From Myxococcales bacterium (GTDB lineage: Bacteria; Myxococcota_C; UBA6777): a DNA stretch of 64,000 bases. The position numbers and the translations under genes were made by a program. How positions within the stretch are numbered: position 1 is the first letter of the stretch; the number at the start of each line of letters is the position of its first letter. The DNA lies in the NCBI GenBank assembly GCA_020632975.1, contig JACKEL010000003.1:1-64000 (forward strand), read 5' to 3'. The notes beneath the pieces are model-generated. The model was given only the letters and a program-made list of their open reading frames with translations, ran no database searches and was not told where the DNA came from. Of this stretch, positions 44,490 to 54,347 are shown one piece after another.

Positions 44490-45899
44490 ATGGAAAAGAA
44501 TTCGACCACGGTAAGCCGTCGTAGTTTTGTAAAATACCTAAGCATCGCACCTTTGGCATTCAGTCCTTTGTTGACTGCCTTGCGCGCAGAAGCCGCAGGC
44601 GTGGTGAAGCCTCGTTTGCTTTATATCTCGATGGCCCATGGACCCGGTGGGAAGGGGATGGCGACGGGCTCTGAGACCATCTTTACGCCTTCTCCGTGGC
44701 TTTCTCCTTTGGAGCGGATCAAGCGTCACGTGATCCTTGTCGATGGCTTGCAAGGGACTTGGTGGGGCAATGCACACAACGTCTCGTATCGTCACGTCTT
44801 GACGGGTTGCAATCCCCCCGAAGGCAGCGGGCGTACGGGTCTCGTGAATCCCTCCATCGATGTGGTCTTGGGCGATGCGCTCAAAGGAAACATCCCTGCA
44901 TTTCGTTTGCATGTGCGCGCTGGCAACGGCACTTCCAGCAACGGTGGTGGGCAAAGCATCTGCTACAGCGCGAATGGAAGCGCACTGACCCTGCAAAGCG
45001 CACGCGATGCCAACAAAGTCCTGCTCAACAACATCGGCGCAGGACCCAACCAAGTCGTCGCGCTTCAGAAGAAGCAAAAGCGCCTTCTCGACGAGATGAA
45101 AGACGATCTAAAGTCCTTGAGCTTGCGCATCAATGCCAATGAGCGCACGCGCGTTGCTGAGATGGCCAAAGCCTTCGACGAAGCTACCTCAGCGCTCGGA
45201 CTTTTGGGACGTGTGGACGTTGGCGGGATCTGTCAGCAACCCAAAGCTTTCGCGGCACCAAGTGGGATGGACAACTTTGGTCAGAACCTCAAGATGCAGC
45301 TTGAACACATGAAGCTGGCATTTGCTTGTGGTCTGACCCAAGTGGGCGTGATGACTTTGAGCGAAGTCCCCCATGACACCTACTCTTGGAGCGACCAACT
45401 GGGGAAAAGCCATGTAGGAAAACCCTGTCCTACAGAAGACTTCCACCAGTGCGTCGCGCACTACAACAGCGACCCTGATCGCCGCCTGTGCTTCGAAGGA
45501 AGCGTGCGTTACCAGATCAACCACATCGTTGACTTTGCCCAACAGCTCGACCAAATCAAAGAAGCCAATGGCAAGTCGATGCTCGAAAACACCGTCATCG
45601 TGATCACGGGCGAAGTGGGCGATGGTAGCCACGAAGTCCGCCAAAAACCCCACATCATCATTGGTGGTAGCGGGGCACCTGGTCTGCGCACTGGACGTTT
45701 TCTCAAAGTCCCTACGATGAGCGGGCGCATGGCCAAGGCTGGCGACACTGGGGCGATCGATGGCGATGTCTCTGTCAACGGTGCTTTCAGCTCGCGTACA
45801 GAAGCCGACCTTCTCCGCGATCTCCTCGGTGCGATGGGCGTTCCCCAAAATACATTTGGTTCACCCTACCTCAACCGCGGACGCGTTGGACTCTCATAA
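44490..45899 (+). CDS. DUF1552 family Tat-exported protein
   Basis: A 469-residue protein with a twin-arginine signal (SRRSFVKYLS, then hydrophobic LAFSPLLTALRAEA), so it is exported folded, likely with a cofactor. The body matches the DUF1552 family: MAHGPGGKGM, WLSPLERIKRHVILVDGL, LTGCNPPEGS, and a C-terminal half resembling alkaline-phosphatase-superfamily (DUF1501-like) proteins, with VIVITGEVGDGSHEVRQKPH. Partner of the DUF1592 lipoprotein encoded just before it. Substrate unknown. Confidence 0.9.
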   Translation: MEKNSTTVSRRSFVKYLSIAPLAFSPLLTALRAEAAGVVKPRLLYISMAHGPGGKGMATGSETIFTPSPWLSPLERIKRHVILVDGLQGTWWGNAHNVSYRHVLTGCNPPEGSGRTGLVNPSIDVVLGDALKGNIPAFRLHVRAGNGTSSNGGGQSICYSANGSALTLQSARDANKVLLNNIGAGPNQVVALQKKQKRLLDEMKDDLKSLSLRINANERTRVAEMAKAFDEATSALGLLGRVDVGGICQQPKAFAAPSGMDNFGQNLKMQLEHMKLAFACGLTQVGVMTLSEVPHDTYSWSDQLGKSHVGKPCPTEDFHQCVAHYNSDPDRRLCFEGSVRYQINHIVDFAQQLDQIKEANGKSMLENTVIVITGEVGDGSHEVRQKPHIIIGGSGAPGLRTGRFLKVPTMSGRMAKAGDTGAIDGDVSVNGAFSSRTEADLLRDLLGAMGVPQNTFGSPYLNRGRVGLS

Positions 45900-46006
45900 T
45901 CCCGACCTATCGAGCATTTGACATCGCGGCCTCAAAAGATCTTTCTACAAAAGCGCCGCGATGTCTGCTCTTTTTTCTCTAAAACTCCTGCACGATCGAG
46001 AAAAAG

Positions 46007-47596
46007 ATGACCTTGCGTAAGTCGATATCAACCCCGTTCTCTCTTGGGTTGTTACTTGCTCTCGTATCTTTCGGCCTTTTGGTTCAGTGTCAGGTGCAAA
46101 ACACCTGTACCACTGGAAATACAAGCATCTGCATCTGTCCTGATCAACAACAAGGTACCCGAACTTGTCGAGAAGACGGGATCTTTGGTCCTTGTCTATG
46201 TCCACTTCCTCGTACAGAACAAACCCCCGCAGAACAAACCGACCCACAAGAACAAGTCGCAACGTGTGATGGCGGCGCTTGTGGTGTAGAGAGCGTAGCA
46301 GAACCTGTGGCCGAACCCGTCAGCGAGCCCGTTGTGGAGCCTGCAAGCGAACCCGTGGCAGAACCCGCAAGCGAGCCCACATCGTCTGAGACAGCAGCGG
46401 AGGCCAGCGAACCCACCGCAGATGGTGGAGGACAAGAAGCTGATCCCGCCGAGTCTGTGGGCGATATCGATTGCAACGAAGTCTGCCAAGGTGGGACCGT
46501 TTGTATCGGTGGCGTCTGCAAGTGCCCCACAGGTCAAACACTTTGTGATGGACGTTGTGCGGATCTTCAAAGCGATGTCGAACACTGCGGCTCTTGTGGA
46601 AATGCTTGTGGTGGAACCACTTCGGCTTGTATCCAAGGCAAGTGTCAGTGTTTCTTCTCCAACAACAAGTACACCCTCACGGGCAATCTTGGCGGTGGCG
46701 TGGGAGCGATGAGCTTTAGCGCGGATGGAAAAAGTTTGGTGGTGGCCACCAACCAACGCCAGATCACCGTTTTTCAAGCGGGCGGGGCGTATCCTTTGTC
46801 TTTCCAATTCCCCGACAAAGTGGGGATGGACAATGCTTCGGGTATCTCTTTTGGGAAAAATCCCGATCTCTTCCTGCTGACGGGTGGTTCCGTGTATCCC
46901 TACACCTTTAGCATGTCCAAGAAAGCACGCGAAGGATCGCCCATCTACACCCGTCCCCACGGCATCTCAGGGGCTCGCTCGACCAAAGATGACAAGTGGG
47001 CTGTCCTCAACAGGATGGATGCCACGACGACCCCACCCAAAGAGCCCCAGATCTGGGCACAAAATGAACCGGGTGCCTCCAAGGGACAAAAGATCATCAC
47101 GATGACAGGGATCACCGTCCAGCCCACTCGGATGCTCTATCACCCCGATGGTGAACGGCTTTTTATCAGCTTTGCGGATGGTCAGGTGCTTGTGTGGAAA
47201 AACTCTGATTGGAAACAACACCAACAGTTGAAGCAAGACTCCCGTATCTTGCGGAGTTTGACGCTCTCCAAAGATGGAACACTCCTTGCTGCGGGCACGG
47301 ACGACAACAGTATCCATCTTTGGGATGCCACAACTTACCAATACCTTCGCACGATGTCCTATTCTGCGACGTTTTCGTTCGATGTCAACAGCGTCAACTT
47401 TAGCCCTGACAACAAGTGGCTTGTCAGCGCACACGACGATGGCACCGTTCGTATCTGGGACGTTTCTTCTGGCAAGCAGGTCCACTTGTTGGCTGGACAT
47501 CGCCTTGCTGTTTCTTCCGCACTCTTCAGCCCCGATGGTAAGGACATTCTCAGCGGTGGGAATGAAGCCAAAGTTCTCGTTTGGACTTGCCGTTAA
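46007..47596 (+). CDS. Lipoprotein with EPV-repeat linker, Cys module and WD40-like propeller
   Basis: A 529-residue lipoprotein: signal to FGLLVQ-Cys28, a short Cys segment (CTTGNTSICICPDQQQGTRTC), a Glu/Pro/Val/Ser/Ala linker with EPVAEPVSEP-type repeats (about 90-145), a Cys-rich module (CNEVCQGGTVCIGGVCKCPTG, then HCGSCGNACGG), and from about residue 225 a WD40-type propeller whose last blades are clear (FSPDNKWLVSAHDDGTVRIW and FSPDGKDILSGGNEAKVLVW). It follows the DUF1552 gene by 107 bases. Likely an outer-surface or periplasmic binding protein. Confidence 0.85.
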   Translation: MTLRKSISTPFSLGLLLALVSFGLLVQCQVQNTCTTGNTSICICPDQQQGTRTCREDGIFGPCLCPLPRTEQTPAEQTDPQEQVATCDGGACGVESVAEPVAEPVSEPVVEPASEPVAEPASEPTSSETAAEASEPTADGGGQEADPAESVGDIDCNEVCQGGTVCIGGVCKCPTGQTLCDGRCADLQSDVEHCGSCGNACGGTTSACIQGKCQCFFSNNKYTLTGNLGGGVGAMSFSADGKSLVVATNQRQITVFQAGGAYPLSFQFPDKVGMDNASGISFGKNPDLFLLTGGSVYPYTFSMSKKAREGSPIYTRPHGISGARSTKDDKWAVLNRMDATTTPPKEPQIWAQNEPGASKGQKIITMTGITVQPTRMLYHPDGERLFISFADGQVLVWKNSDWKQHQQLKQDSRILRSLTLSKDGTLLAAGTDDNSIHLWDATTYQYLRTMSYSATFSFDVNSVNFSPDNKWLVSAHDDGTVRIWDVSSGKQVHLLAGHRLAVSSALFSPDGKDILSGGNEAKVLVWTCR

Positions 47597-47680
47597 TCCT
47601 CGCATCCCCCATACTCCTTCTCATTGTTTTTCCCCTACGCTTTCCATGGATGGAGCTTGCTCGGATCTGCGAGGCTTGCC

Positions 47681-49321
47681 GTGAACGATACTATCCCAGA
47701 CAGTTTAAACCCCACAGGAGAGGCGATATCGCTCTCTGTTTCGGGTCCTTCTTCCTTCTTGGATTCCTATATAGGGCGACAGATCGGGCATCTTCGCATC
47801 GAGTCTTGCATTGGTGAGGGAGGATTTGGGGCCGTTTACCGCGCTGTGCATGAAACCTTAGGAACTCCCTTCGCTGTAAAGGTTCTGCACGCCAAACACC
47901 TCGAAAAAAGCGTGATGGTACAACGCTTTGAACGTGAAGCCCGCACCATCGCACAGCTTACCCATGCACATGTCATCCAAGTCTCAGACTTTGGACAGTT
48001 CGACGATGGCAGTTACTACCTTGTCATGGAGTTTTTGGAAGGGATGCCTCTCGACGACTGGTTGGCCGAGCGGCGCTCTTTTGCTTACACACAACTCATC
48101 TCCTTGGTTGAACAACTTTGCTCGGCTTTGTCGTACGTACACAGCCGAGGCATCGTCCATCGCGACCTCAAACCCGCAAACATCTTCCTTTCTTTCTCGC
48201 AAGGACAAAAAGGACTTCGCACCAAGCTCCTAGACTTCGGAATTGCGGGCTTGTCTGACGAACCCACCCTCACCAAAACAGGGGTGGTCTTGGGCTCTCC
48301 CTTGTATATGTCGCCCGAACAGATCTCTGGATACGCTAAGACGGCCGATGTCCGGGCGGATCTGTACTCCTTTGGCGTGATCTTGTTTCATCTGCTCACA
48401 GGGACACCACCCTTCGTTGGGACGGACATGATGGGCATCTTGTACAACCACATGCATGCGCCCCTACCACAACTTTCTGAGGTCAGACCCGCGTTTACTT
48501 GGAGCCCTTTTCTTCAGGATTTTTTGAAGAAAGCCACCGCAAAAGCACCTTACGACCGCTTCCAAAATGCTGAAGAGATGCTTATGGCTTTCCAACGTGC
48601 GATGGAAGCCCAACGCGCCCTTACTCCCAACGCGGACTTCCCTCAGTACCCTCTTGGAAAAGAGCTACTGAGCGCCACGAAAGAACCACAAACCCCACGC
48701 TTGCGGCTCAACCGTCAAACCATGCTGGTCTTTCAACAAAAACTCGCGACGCAAAAACGCACGTTGTTTTGGGCAAGTTTGTTTGCAGTCCTCTTTGTTG
48801 GCCTCGGTGTGGCGGGGACTTGGTACTTTTTGCGTATCTGGCCCCACCGACAAAGCAAACCCAAAGAAAAGCATAGCCCCAAAAAGACGCCTTCGTCGCA
48901 TCTTCCCAAGCGAACCATCGTGGTTCCACCTCGTGCACCTCTGCCGTCTCGTGCGCCTCTGCACAGAGTCCCTGCTGTTCCCAAAGAGGCTCTTCTCGAG
49001 ATCAAGGTCACACCCGAAGAGGCCGAGGTCTTTGTCGATGGGAGGCTCTTACAGTGCCCTCCTTGCAGCCTCCGTCGCACGTTGGGCAGCTCTTTTTCGC
49101 TCAAGGTTGTCTTGGAGGGCTACATCAGCCAAGAAATCACACTCACACCCACCCCCGAAAACACTGTCTTTCCGATCCAACTCGCGCGCCTCCCTGCGAA
49201 AAAGCGGAAGCCTTGGAAAAGAAAACGTTCCTCTTACCAACCTTTCCTCGCAAGACCTCGACCACCCCATCCGCCAAGAAAGGCCGTGTACGATCCTTTC
49301 TTGGAGAAGGCTTACCGATGA
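47681..49321 (+). CDS. Transmembrane Ser/Thr protein kinase with PEGA domain
   Basis: A 546-residue kinase. The catalytic domain (about 37-310) has GEGGFGAVY, Lys67, HRDLKPAN (Asp162), DFG (185-187) and SPEQ. A single membrane helix (LFWASLFAVLFVGLGVAGTW, near residue 370) is followed by a basic Pro/Arg linker and a PEGA-like domain (LLEIKVTPEEAEVFVDGRLL, near 440). The kinase is thus cytoplasmic and the PEGA part extracytoplasmic, able to sense envelope conditions. GTG at 47681 is chosen because GAGG lies upstream and the longer frame adds unrelated residues. The stop overlaps the next start (ATGA), so the haem-binding protein is coupled to it. Confidence 0.9.
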   Translation: MNDTIPDSLNPTGEAISLSVSGPSSFLDSYIGRQIGHLRIESCIGEGGFGAVYRAVHETLGTPFAVKVLHAKHLEKSVMVQRFEREARTIAQLTHAHVIQVSDFGQFDDGSYYLVMEFLEGMPLDDWLAERRSFAYTQLISLVEQLCSALSYVHSRGIVHRDLKPANIFLSFSQGQKGLRTKLLDFGIAGLSDEPTLTKTGVVLGSPLYMSPEQISGYAKTADVRADLYSFGVILFHLLTGTPPFVGTDMMGILYNHMHAPLPQLSEVRPAFTWSPFLQDFLKKATAKAPYDRFQNAEEMLMAFQRAMEAQRALTPNADFPQYPLGKELLSATKEPQTPRLRLNRQTMLVFQQKLATQKRTLFWASLFAVLFVGLGVAGTWYFLRIWPHRQSKPKEKHSPKKTPSSHLPKRTIVVPPRAPLPSRAPLHRVPAVPKEALLEIKVTPEEAEVFVDGRLLQCPPCSLRRTLGSSFSLKVVLEGYISQEITLTPTPENTVFPIQLARLPAKKRKPWKRKRSSYQPFLARPRPPHPPRKAVYDPFLEKAYR

Positions 49322-49851
49322 AAAAGTTCTCTCTGTACGTCCTCTTACCACTGTTTGTGATCTTTCTGCTTCTCCAACTGATTCCCGTCGAACGTACCAA
49401 TCCACCCGTCTCTTTGGATGTCTCCGCGCCCCCTCAAGTCGCTTCCATCCTGAAGACTTCGTGTTATGACTGCCACTCCAACGAAACCAAGTGGCCTTGG
49501 TATAGCTACGTAGCGCCCATCTCTTGGCTGGTTTCACACGATGTCAAAGAGGGGCGTAGCGAACTGAACTTCTCGACGTGGGATCGCTACTCTAAAAAGA
49601 AAAAGACCCGCAAACTCAAAGAGATCTGGGAAGAAGTCGCAAAGGGCAAGATGCCTATGTCCATCTACTTGCTGACCCACGCCAAGGCGCGTATGGACAA
49701 CCAAAAAGCCCAGCTCCTCAAAGCTTGGACAGAGCAAGAAAGCAAGCGCGTGAACGCACCCGCTCCGCGTCCATCCCCCAACTTGCGTCCTGCCCCTGCA
49801 CCCAGCCCGACTCCTGCGCCGACCCCATCGCCTGCCCCGCGTCGTCCCTAG
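49318..49851 (+). CDS. Haem-binding domain protein with Pro-rich tail
   Basis: A 177-residue protein with an N-terminal membrane anchor or signal (MKKFSLYVLLPLFVIFLLLQ). Residues about 45-125 match the small haem-binding domain: LKTSCYDCHSNETKWPWYS has a CxxCH site followed by the conserved Trp-Pro-Trp-Tyr, and HDVKEGRSELNFSTW is the other conserved segment. The last 40 residues are Ala/Pro/Ser/Thr repeats (PAPAPSPTPAPTPSPAP). The start codon overlaps the kinase stop. A redox or gas-sensing role beside the PEGA kinase is inference. Confidence 0.88.
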   Translation: MKKFSLYVLLPLFVIFLLLQLIPVERTNPPVSLDVSAPPQVASILKTSCYDCHSNETKWPWYSYVAPISWLVSHDVKEGRSELNFSTWDRYSKKKKTRKLKEIWEEVAKGKMPMSIYLLTHAKARMDNQKAQLLKAWTEQESKRVNAPAPRPSPNLRPAPAPSPTPAPTPSPAPRRP

Positions 49852-49956
49852 GTCCCTTTATTTCACCAAGGGCGACCTTTTGCTCGCTAGCCCGCAGAAC
49901 CCGCCAGCGCCGTCCATCCGTCAAATCCGCCAGATCCGTCCTTCTCTGCTTCTCAT

Positions 49957-51516
49957 CTAAGCGTGGGTCTTGTTTTTTTGGCGATCGTGATGTGTTTCCC
50001 AGATCTCTTGGGTGAGGGCGTTGGATTCGATGATCTGGCTGAAGAGAGCAGCACTTTCGCGTGGTGTGCGCTGAAAGTCCTTTTCATAGTCGACATGCAA
50101 CAGCCCAAAGCGCGGTCCAAATCCTTCAGCCCATTCAAAGTTATCGATCAAAGACCATTGGAAATAACCACGGATATCAGCGCCTGCATGGTGGATCGCA
50201 TTCCAAACTTCCCGCAGATGCGTGACCAAGAAGTGTTGTCGCAGCGTATCTTGGAGGGGGCGACAGTCGATCCCATTTTCGAGGATATAGATGGGGAGTT
50301 GGTAGGATGTATGGGCTTTTTGAAGGACATTGAAAAAACCATGGGGATACAGCGACCAACCGAGTTCGCTGATCAGCTCGTTGGGATCGCTGGGATCGTG
50401 TGGAAGGATCGTGAAGTTCGCAGGATTCCAGATCGGACTTTTTAGATAAAAACGGCCATAATAATTGATACCCACGTAATCCATCTTTCCTTTGAGACCA
50501 GGGATCTCACGTCGAAAAGACGTCGCGGTCATCTTGTATTCACCTGTCTGCATGGCATCCAAAAAGTCCCAGACGAAGGCTTGTTCCGCAAACTGTGCTG
50601 CCAGTCGATCCAAGGGAGCATAGTTTCGATAAGGCTCAAAGGCTCGGGTATGCTTGGCGATCCCGACTTCGATGGTTTTTCCGCGCTTTTTGGCATCCTC
50701 TTTAAGGATATCATAGGCCAACGTGTGGGCCTCCAACATACGCACCGCAAGGTGAGCGATGGCGACAGGCCCTCCATCACGTCGTTCGTTCGGGGGAAAC
50801 AGACCTTCCAAGTAGCCATTGTACAAAAAGACCATGGGTTCATTGAGGGTACACCAGTGTTCTACGCGCCCACCAAAACGCTCTGCCACAGCTTTGACAA
50901 ATCGCTCAAAGTGTCCAAGCGCGTCTTCCCGCTCCCAACCGCGTTTTCCGCCTTTTTCCTCCCACAACCAAGCAGGGCTAGAAAAGTGAAAAAGCGTCAC
51001 AGAAGGCTTGATCCCCAAAGACGCAAGCTGATCGAAGATCTTTTCGTAATAAAGCATCCCTTCTTTGTCAGCTTCTTTTTGATCTTCCTTCGGAAAAAGT
51101 CTTGCCCAGCACAGCGAGAAACGATAAGCATTGTGTTTCATGGCCGCAGCTTGTGCGAGATCTTCTACAAAGCGTTGATCGTAATCGGTCTTTTTTTCGA
51201 TGACTTCGGCTGGATAGTCGCCAAGATGATGGATATGACCCGGCTTGGCCATGCCCACCCCAAGCTGCTCAAACTTCTTTTCTGCGAGGGCTTTCTTCTC
51301 AAAGGCCGTCCAGTCGGTGTTTTGTTGTGACTCGATCTGCTGGGCTGCTGTGGATGCACCCCAGAGGAATCCTTCGGGAAAGTCGAAGCGCTCTTGATCA
51401 GGAAAAGGCGACTGATAGCGAGAGATGCGAACATTCCCGAACAACGGCGAGATGATGAGGACCACAAGTGAAAAGACAACACTTGCAATCACAGCAAAAA
51501 GAGCCCATCCAGTCAT
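49957..51516 (-). CDS. Membrane-anchored family 1 glycoside hydrolase
   Basis: A 519-residue beta-glycosidase with retaining mechanism. An N-terminal hydrophobic segment (ALFAVIASVVFSLVVLIISP) would anchor it in the inner membrane. The GH1 barrel begins FPEGFLWGASTAAQQIE; the acid/base is Glu226 in TLNEPMVF and the nucleophile Glu413 in YILENGID. NYYGRFY and RGYFQWSLIDNFEWAEGF are further family motifs, so it should be active. Natural substrates could be beta-glucosides, beta-galactosides or glycolipids; N-terminal anchoring is less common in bacterial members and fits a lipid-linked substrate, which is inference. It is divergent from the GTPase gene. Confidence 0.92.
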   Translation of the reverse strand: MTGWALFAVIASVVFSLVVLIISPLFGNVRISRYQSPFPDQERFDFPEGFLWGASTAAQQIESQQNTDWTAFEKKALAEKKFEQLGVGMAKPGHIHHLGDYPAEVIEKKTDYDQRFVEDLAQAAAMKHNAYRFSLCWARLFPKEDQKEADKEGMLYYEKIFDQLASLGIKPSVTLFHFSSPAWLWEEKGGKRGWEREDALGHFERFVKAVAERFGGRVEHWCTLNEPMVFLYNGYLEGLFPPNERRDGGPVAIAHLAVRMLEAHTLAYDILKEDAKKRGKTIEVGIAKHTRAFEPYRNYAPLDRLAAQFAEQAFVWDFLDAMQTGEYKMTATSFRREIPGLKGKMDYVGINYYGRFYLKSPIWNPANFTILPHDPSDPNELISELGWSLYPHGFFNVLQKAHTSYQLPIYILENGIDCRPLQDTLRQHFLVTHLREVWNAIHHAGADIRGYFQWSLIDNFEWAEGFGPRFGLLHVDYEKDFQRTPRESAALFSQIIESNALTQEIWETHHDRQKNKTHA

Positions 51517-51679
51517 CGAAGATCCTCCTGTTTGGATTGAGAAAAAAACACGCGCAGAATTGCACGTTCAAGCGGGCGAAACAAGAGGGACAAGATCAGC
51601 TCTCGTTGTTCCTTTTCCTCTTCCGTGCTACCTTCCGCAAACCCCGAAACCACGGACCCATAACACAGAGGAAGACATC

Positions 51680-54166
51680 TTGAAAGCAACACAATCCGCA
51701 GAGATCGTTTTGATCAATGCCATCGAGTCCGTCGATGAAAAAGGCGAGTTGTTGCCCTTTGAACAACGCCGCAAAGCCAACGATGTTCTCGAAGGTGAAG
51801 ATGCAGGCTCCCCTTTGGAGGCTTTGTCCACACGCGCCAAGCTGCTTTTGGTCGATGTCTCCAAGCGTGCACCTTGGCTCCCTGAGATGAGTCAACGCTT
51901 TGCCTCGATCTCATGGGGCTTTACGCTCGTGGTCGTTCTCCTTGCCGCGATCTTTGGGGCGGGGGTGCAGGTGCTGGGCTCTGGCAAGACCTTCCACGTT
52001 TTATCAGCCCCGCTGCTCGGGCTTTTGGTCTGGAACTTTTTTAGTCTTTCTCTCTTGTTGTTGGGTCCGCTGCTTTTGCGGCGTTTGCAGGGAAGCGCGG
52101 CGCCTCTCTCAGAGTTTGCGGGTGGTATCGGCCATCGAGCGGCAGAGGCGATGCTTTGGATTCGTCGCAAACTGTATCGTTGGTGGTTGCCTTCGACAGA
52201 AGAACGCACGCAACAGGTCGCAGCACAGGCCCTTCAACGCTTTTGGCAGACCTGGCCCAAGCACGCGAGCCCGCTGTACCAAGCGCAGGTCGGGCGGACG
52301 CTGCATCTTGGAGCCATCGCTTTTTGCTTGAGTGCGTTGTTTGTGGCCTATGGTGGGGGACTTACGAAGGCTTACCTCGCGACACAAGAAAGTACCTTTC
52401 TCAACGCAACGCAGATCCGCAGCGTCCTCCATCTTTTGTTTTTCCCATCGCAGCTTGTGTTGGGAGCTTTGCCAAAAGCAACAGCCGATGCCAAGGGTCT
52501 TTTGGGACCCGCTGCGCCTTGGATTCATCACTATACCGTGACGTTGATCTTGTTTGTGGTCCTTCCGCGTTTGGCGCTTGTGGCGTGGACATGGCTGCAA
52601 AGCGCGTGGTTGCAAGCGCGTCTGCCTCTTTCAGTAAGCGCGATCTCTCAATCACCTACACTCAACGTCGCTTTGGCATCGCATACCAACGTTGGTAAAA
52701 CTTCCTTGGCACGTACCTTGTTGCGTCGTGATGTCGGCGAAGTCCGTGATGCCGAGCATGTCACGCGATACCGCGCAGGCTATTACATGCTGCGCACAGA
52801 TGAGGCGCGTTTGCGTTTGTGGGATACCCCTGGATTTGGCGATGCCAAGGCACTTTACGAAAGCCTCTCGAAGCCTCAACGCAGTTGGACATGGCTGCGT
52901 TCCTTGCAAGAGCCAAAGCTTCAGTACGATCGGGAGGCTGCGCTTTCGCTTCAAGATGAAGCGGATCTGATCCTTTATCTCGTTCCTGCCCATGCTACCG
53001 AGGCTGTCGAACAAACGATTCGTGATGAGTGGGATGTCTTGCGGTTGTTGGAACGTCCTGTGATCTGCTTGTTAAACCGCCTCGAAGGTGTCGATCTCAA
53101 AGAAGAAAAAAAGCTGATCCAGCGTTGGAAAGACTTTTTCGCAAAGCAGCCTTTGTGTCGCGGTGTCTTGTCGCTGGACGCTTTCTCTCGAAGTTGGGAG
53201 GATGAGCGGGCTTTGTTAAAGGCCATCGAAGAGGCTGTCGATGAGCCCAAACGCCCTGTGGCACGGCGTCTTCTCGAAGCTTGGGAAGCGCAGCGAGAGC
53301 AAGAGCACAAGGCGATCAGCGCGGCGCTTTCGTCCACCTTGTCGCTTCTCAGCCACGACAGCGAAGCCAACAAACAAGGACAGAAGCTGCTAACAGAGCG
53401 AGCCAGCCGCCATATCCAAAAAGGACAAAAGCAACTTCTCGAACAGATCGGGCTCGAAGGTGAGCTTCAAGGCAAGATCCTTGCGGATACAGAAGCTCTT
53501 TTGAAACAGCTTTTGCCCAACCGTGGGGAGCGCACCATGGGGGCCGTCTTGGGCAGTGTCCTGACGGGCCTTACCACGGGGCTTATCACAGATATCTTGG
53601 CGGGTGGCTTTACGTTTGGTGGCGGGATGGTCTTAGGCGCCATCGCAGGGGCCTTGGGAGGGGCCGCTTTGGGAGAAGGTTATCGTCAAATCGGCAAGCG
53701 CACGATCGTCTGGGACGAAAAATTCTTACAAGCGACCACGTTTCAGATGACCTTGTTGTATCTCACGGCGATGTCCTTTGGGCGGGCCCGTGGCGCATTC
53801 ACCGAAGATGTCCTTCCTTCGGAGGAAAAGACCAACGAGCAAAACACACATCACCAACTTTTCACGCAAGCTGCTAAGTTTGCGCTAGAGAAACACTGGC
53901 CTTATCTGTGGCCTTTGCTCGCTGTCGCCCACGAAGACAAGGAAAAAACCACCACGCTTTGGCAAGATGCGATGCACAAACACAAGCTGCTTCCTGCATG
54001 GGTCACATCTTTAGACGAAAGCCCCCAAACACCCGCCTTTGACAAAGCCAGCGTGCGAGAAAAACTCGAACAAGCTTGCGCAGAACTCTTGCACGATGCC
54101 CAACAGTTCGTGAACGAAGCTCGCCTACAGCCCAATCTCCCCGTCGTGATCGAAAAGTCTGCCTAG
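51680..54166 (+). CDS. Fused DUF2868 membrane / GTPase-DUF3482 protein
   Basis: An 828-residue protein. Residues 75-320 look like a DUF2868-type membrane region with four hydrophobic segments (such as WGFTLVVVLLAAIFGAGVQV). Then comes a TRAFAC-type GTPase: SHTNVGKTS (334-342, P-loop), DTPGFGDA (G3, 382-389), and a CLLNRLEG segment at the G4 position. The C-terminal 300 residues fit DUF3482, with a Gly-rich stretch (MGAVLGSVLTGLTTGLITDI) that may insert in membranes. In many proteobacteria these two parts are neighbouring separate genes. The TTG at 51680 has AGAGGAAG six bases upstream; the frame upstream overlaps the GH1 gene. Function unknown. Confidence 0.82.
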   Translation: MKATQSAEIVLINAIESVDEKGELLPFEQRRKANDVLEGEDAGSPLEALSTRAKLLLVDVSKRAPWLPEMSQRFASISWGFTLVVVLLAAIFGAGVQVLGSGKTFHVLSAPLLGLLVWNFFSLSLLLLGPLLLRRLQGSAAPLSEFAGGIGHRAAEAMLWIRRKLYRWWLPSTEERTQQVAAQALQRFWQTWPKHASPLYQAQVGRTLHLGAIAFCLSALFVAYGGGLTKAYLATQESTFLNATQIRSVLHLLFFPSQLVLGALPKATADAKGLLGPAAPWIHHYTVTLILFVVLPRLALVAWTWLQSAWLQARLPLSVSAISQSPTLNVALASHTNVGKTSLARTLLRRDVGEVRDAEHVTRYRAGYYMLRTDEARLRLWDTPGFGDAKALYESLSKPQRSWTWLRSLQEPKLQYDREAALSLQDEADLILYLVPAHATEAVEQTIRDEWDVLRLLERPVICLLNRLEGVDLKEEKKLIQRWKDFFAKQPLCRGVLSLDAFSRSWEDERALLKAIEEAVDEPKRPVARRLLEAWEAQREQEHKAISAALSSTLSLLSHDSEANKQGQKLLTERASRHIQKGQKQLLEQIGLEGELQGKILADTEALLKQLLPNRGERTMGAVLGSVLTGLTTGLITDILAGGFTFGGGMVLGAIAGALGGAALGEGYRQIGKRTIVWDEKFLQATTFQMTLLYLTAMSFGRARGAFTEDVLPSEEKTNEQNTHHQLFTQAAKFALEKHWPYLWPLLAVAHEDKEKTTTLWQDAMHKHKLLPAWVTSLDESPQTPAFDKASVREKLEQACAELLHDAQQFVNEARLQPNLPVVIEKSA

Positions 54167-54347
54167 ACAACGAGGCTGGGACCTTTTTGGTAAGGCCCTT
54201 TTCTTGGTTGTTACAAATGGCTGCTTGCAAGAAAATCTGGTTGCACTTGGATCGAACTTCGGCTAACACAAGCGGGCGCTCGGCAAGGAGCATGGGTGTT
54301 TCTTGGTTGCGTAGGTGTATTTGTTGTTTGGATGGAGAGAGTATTCG

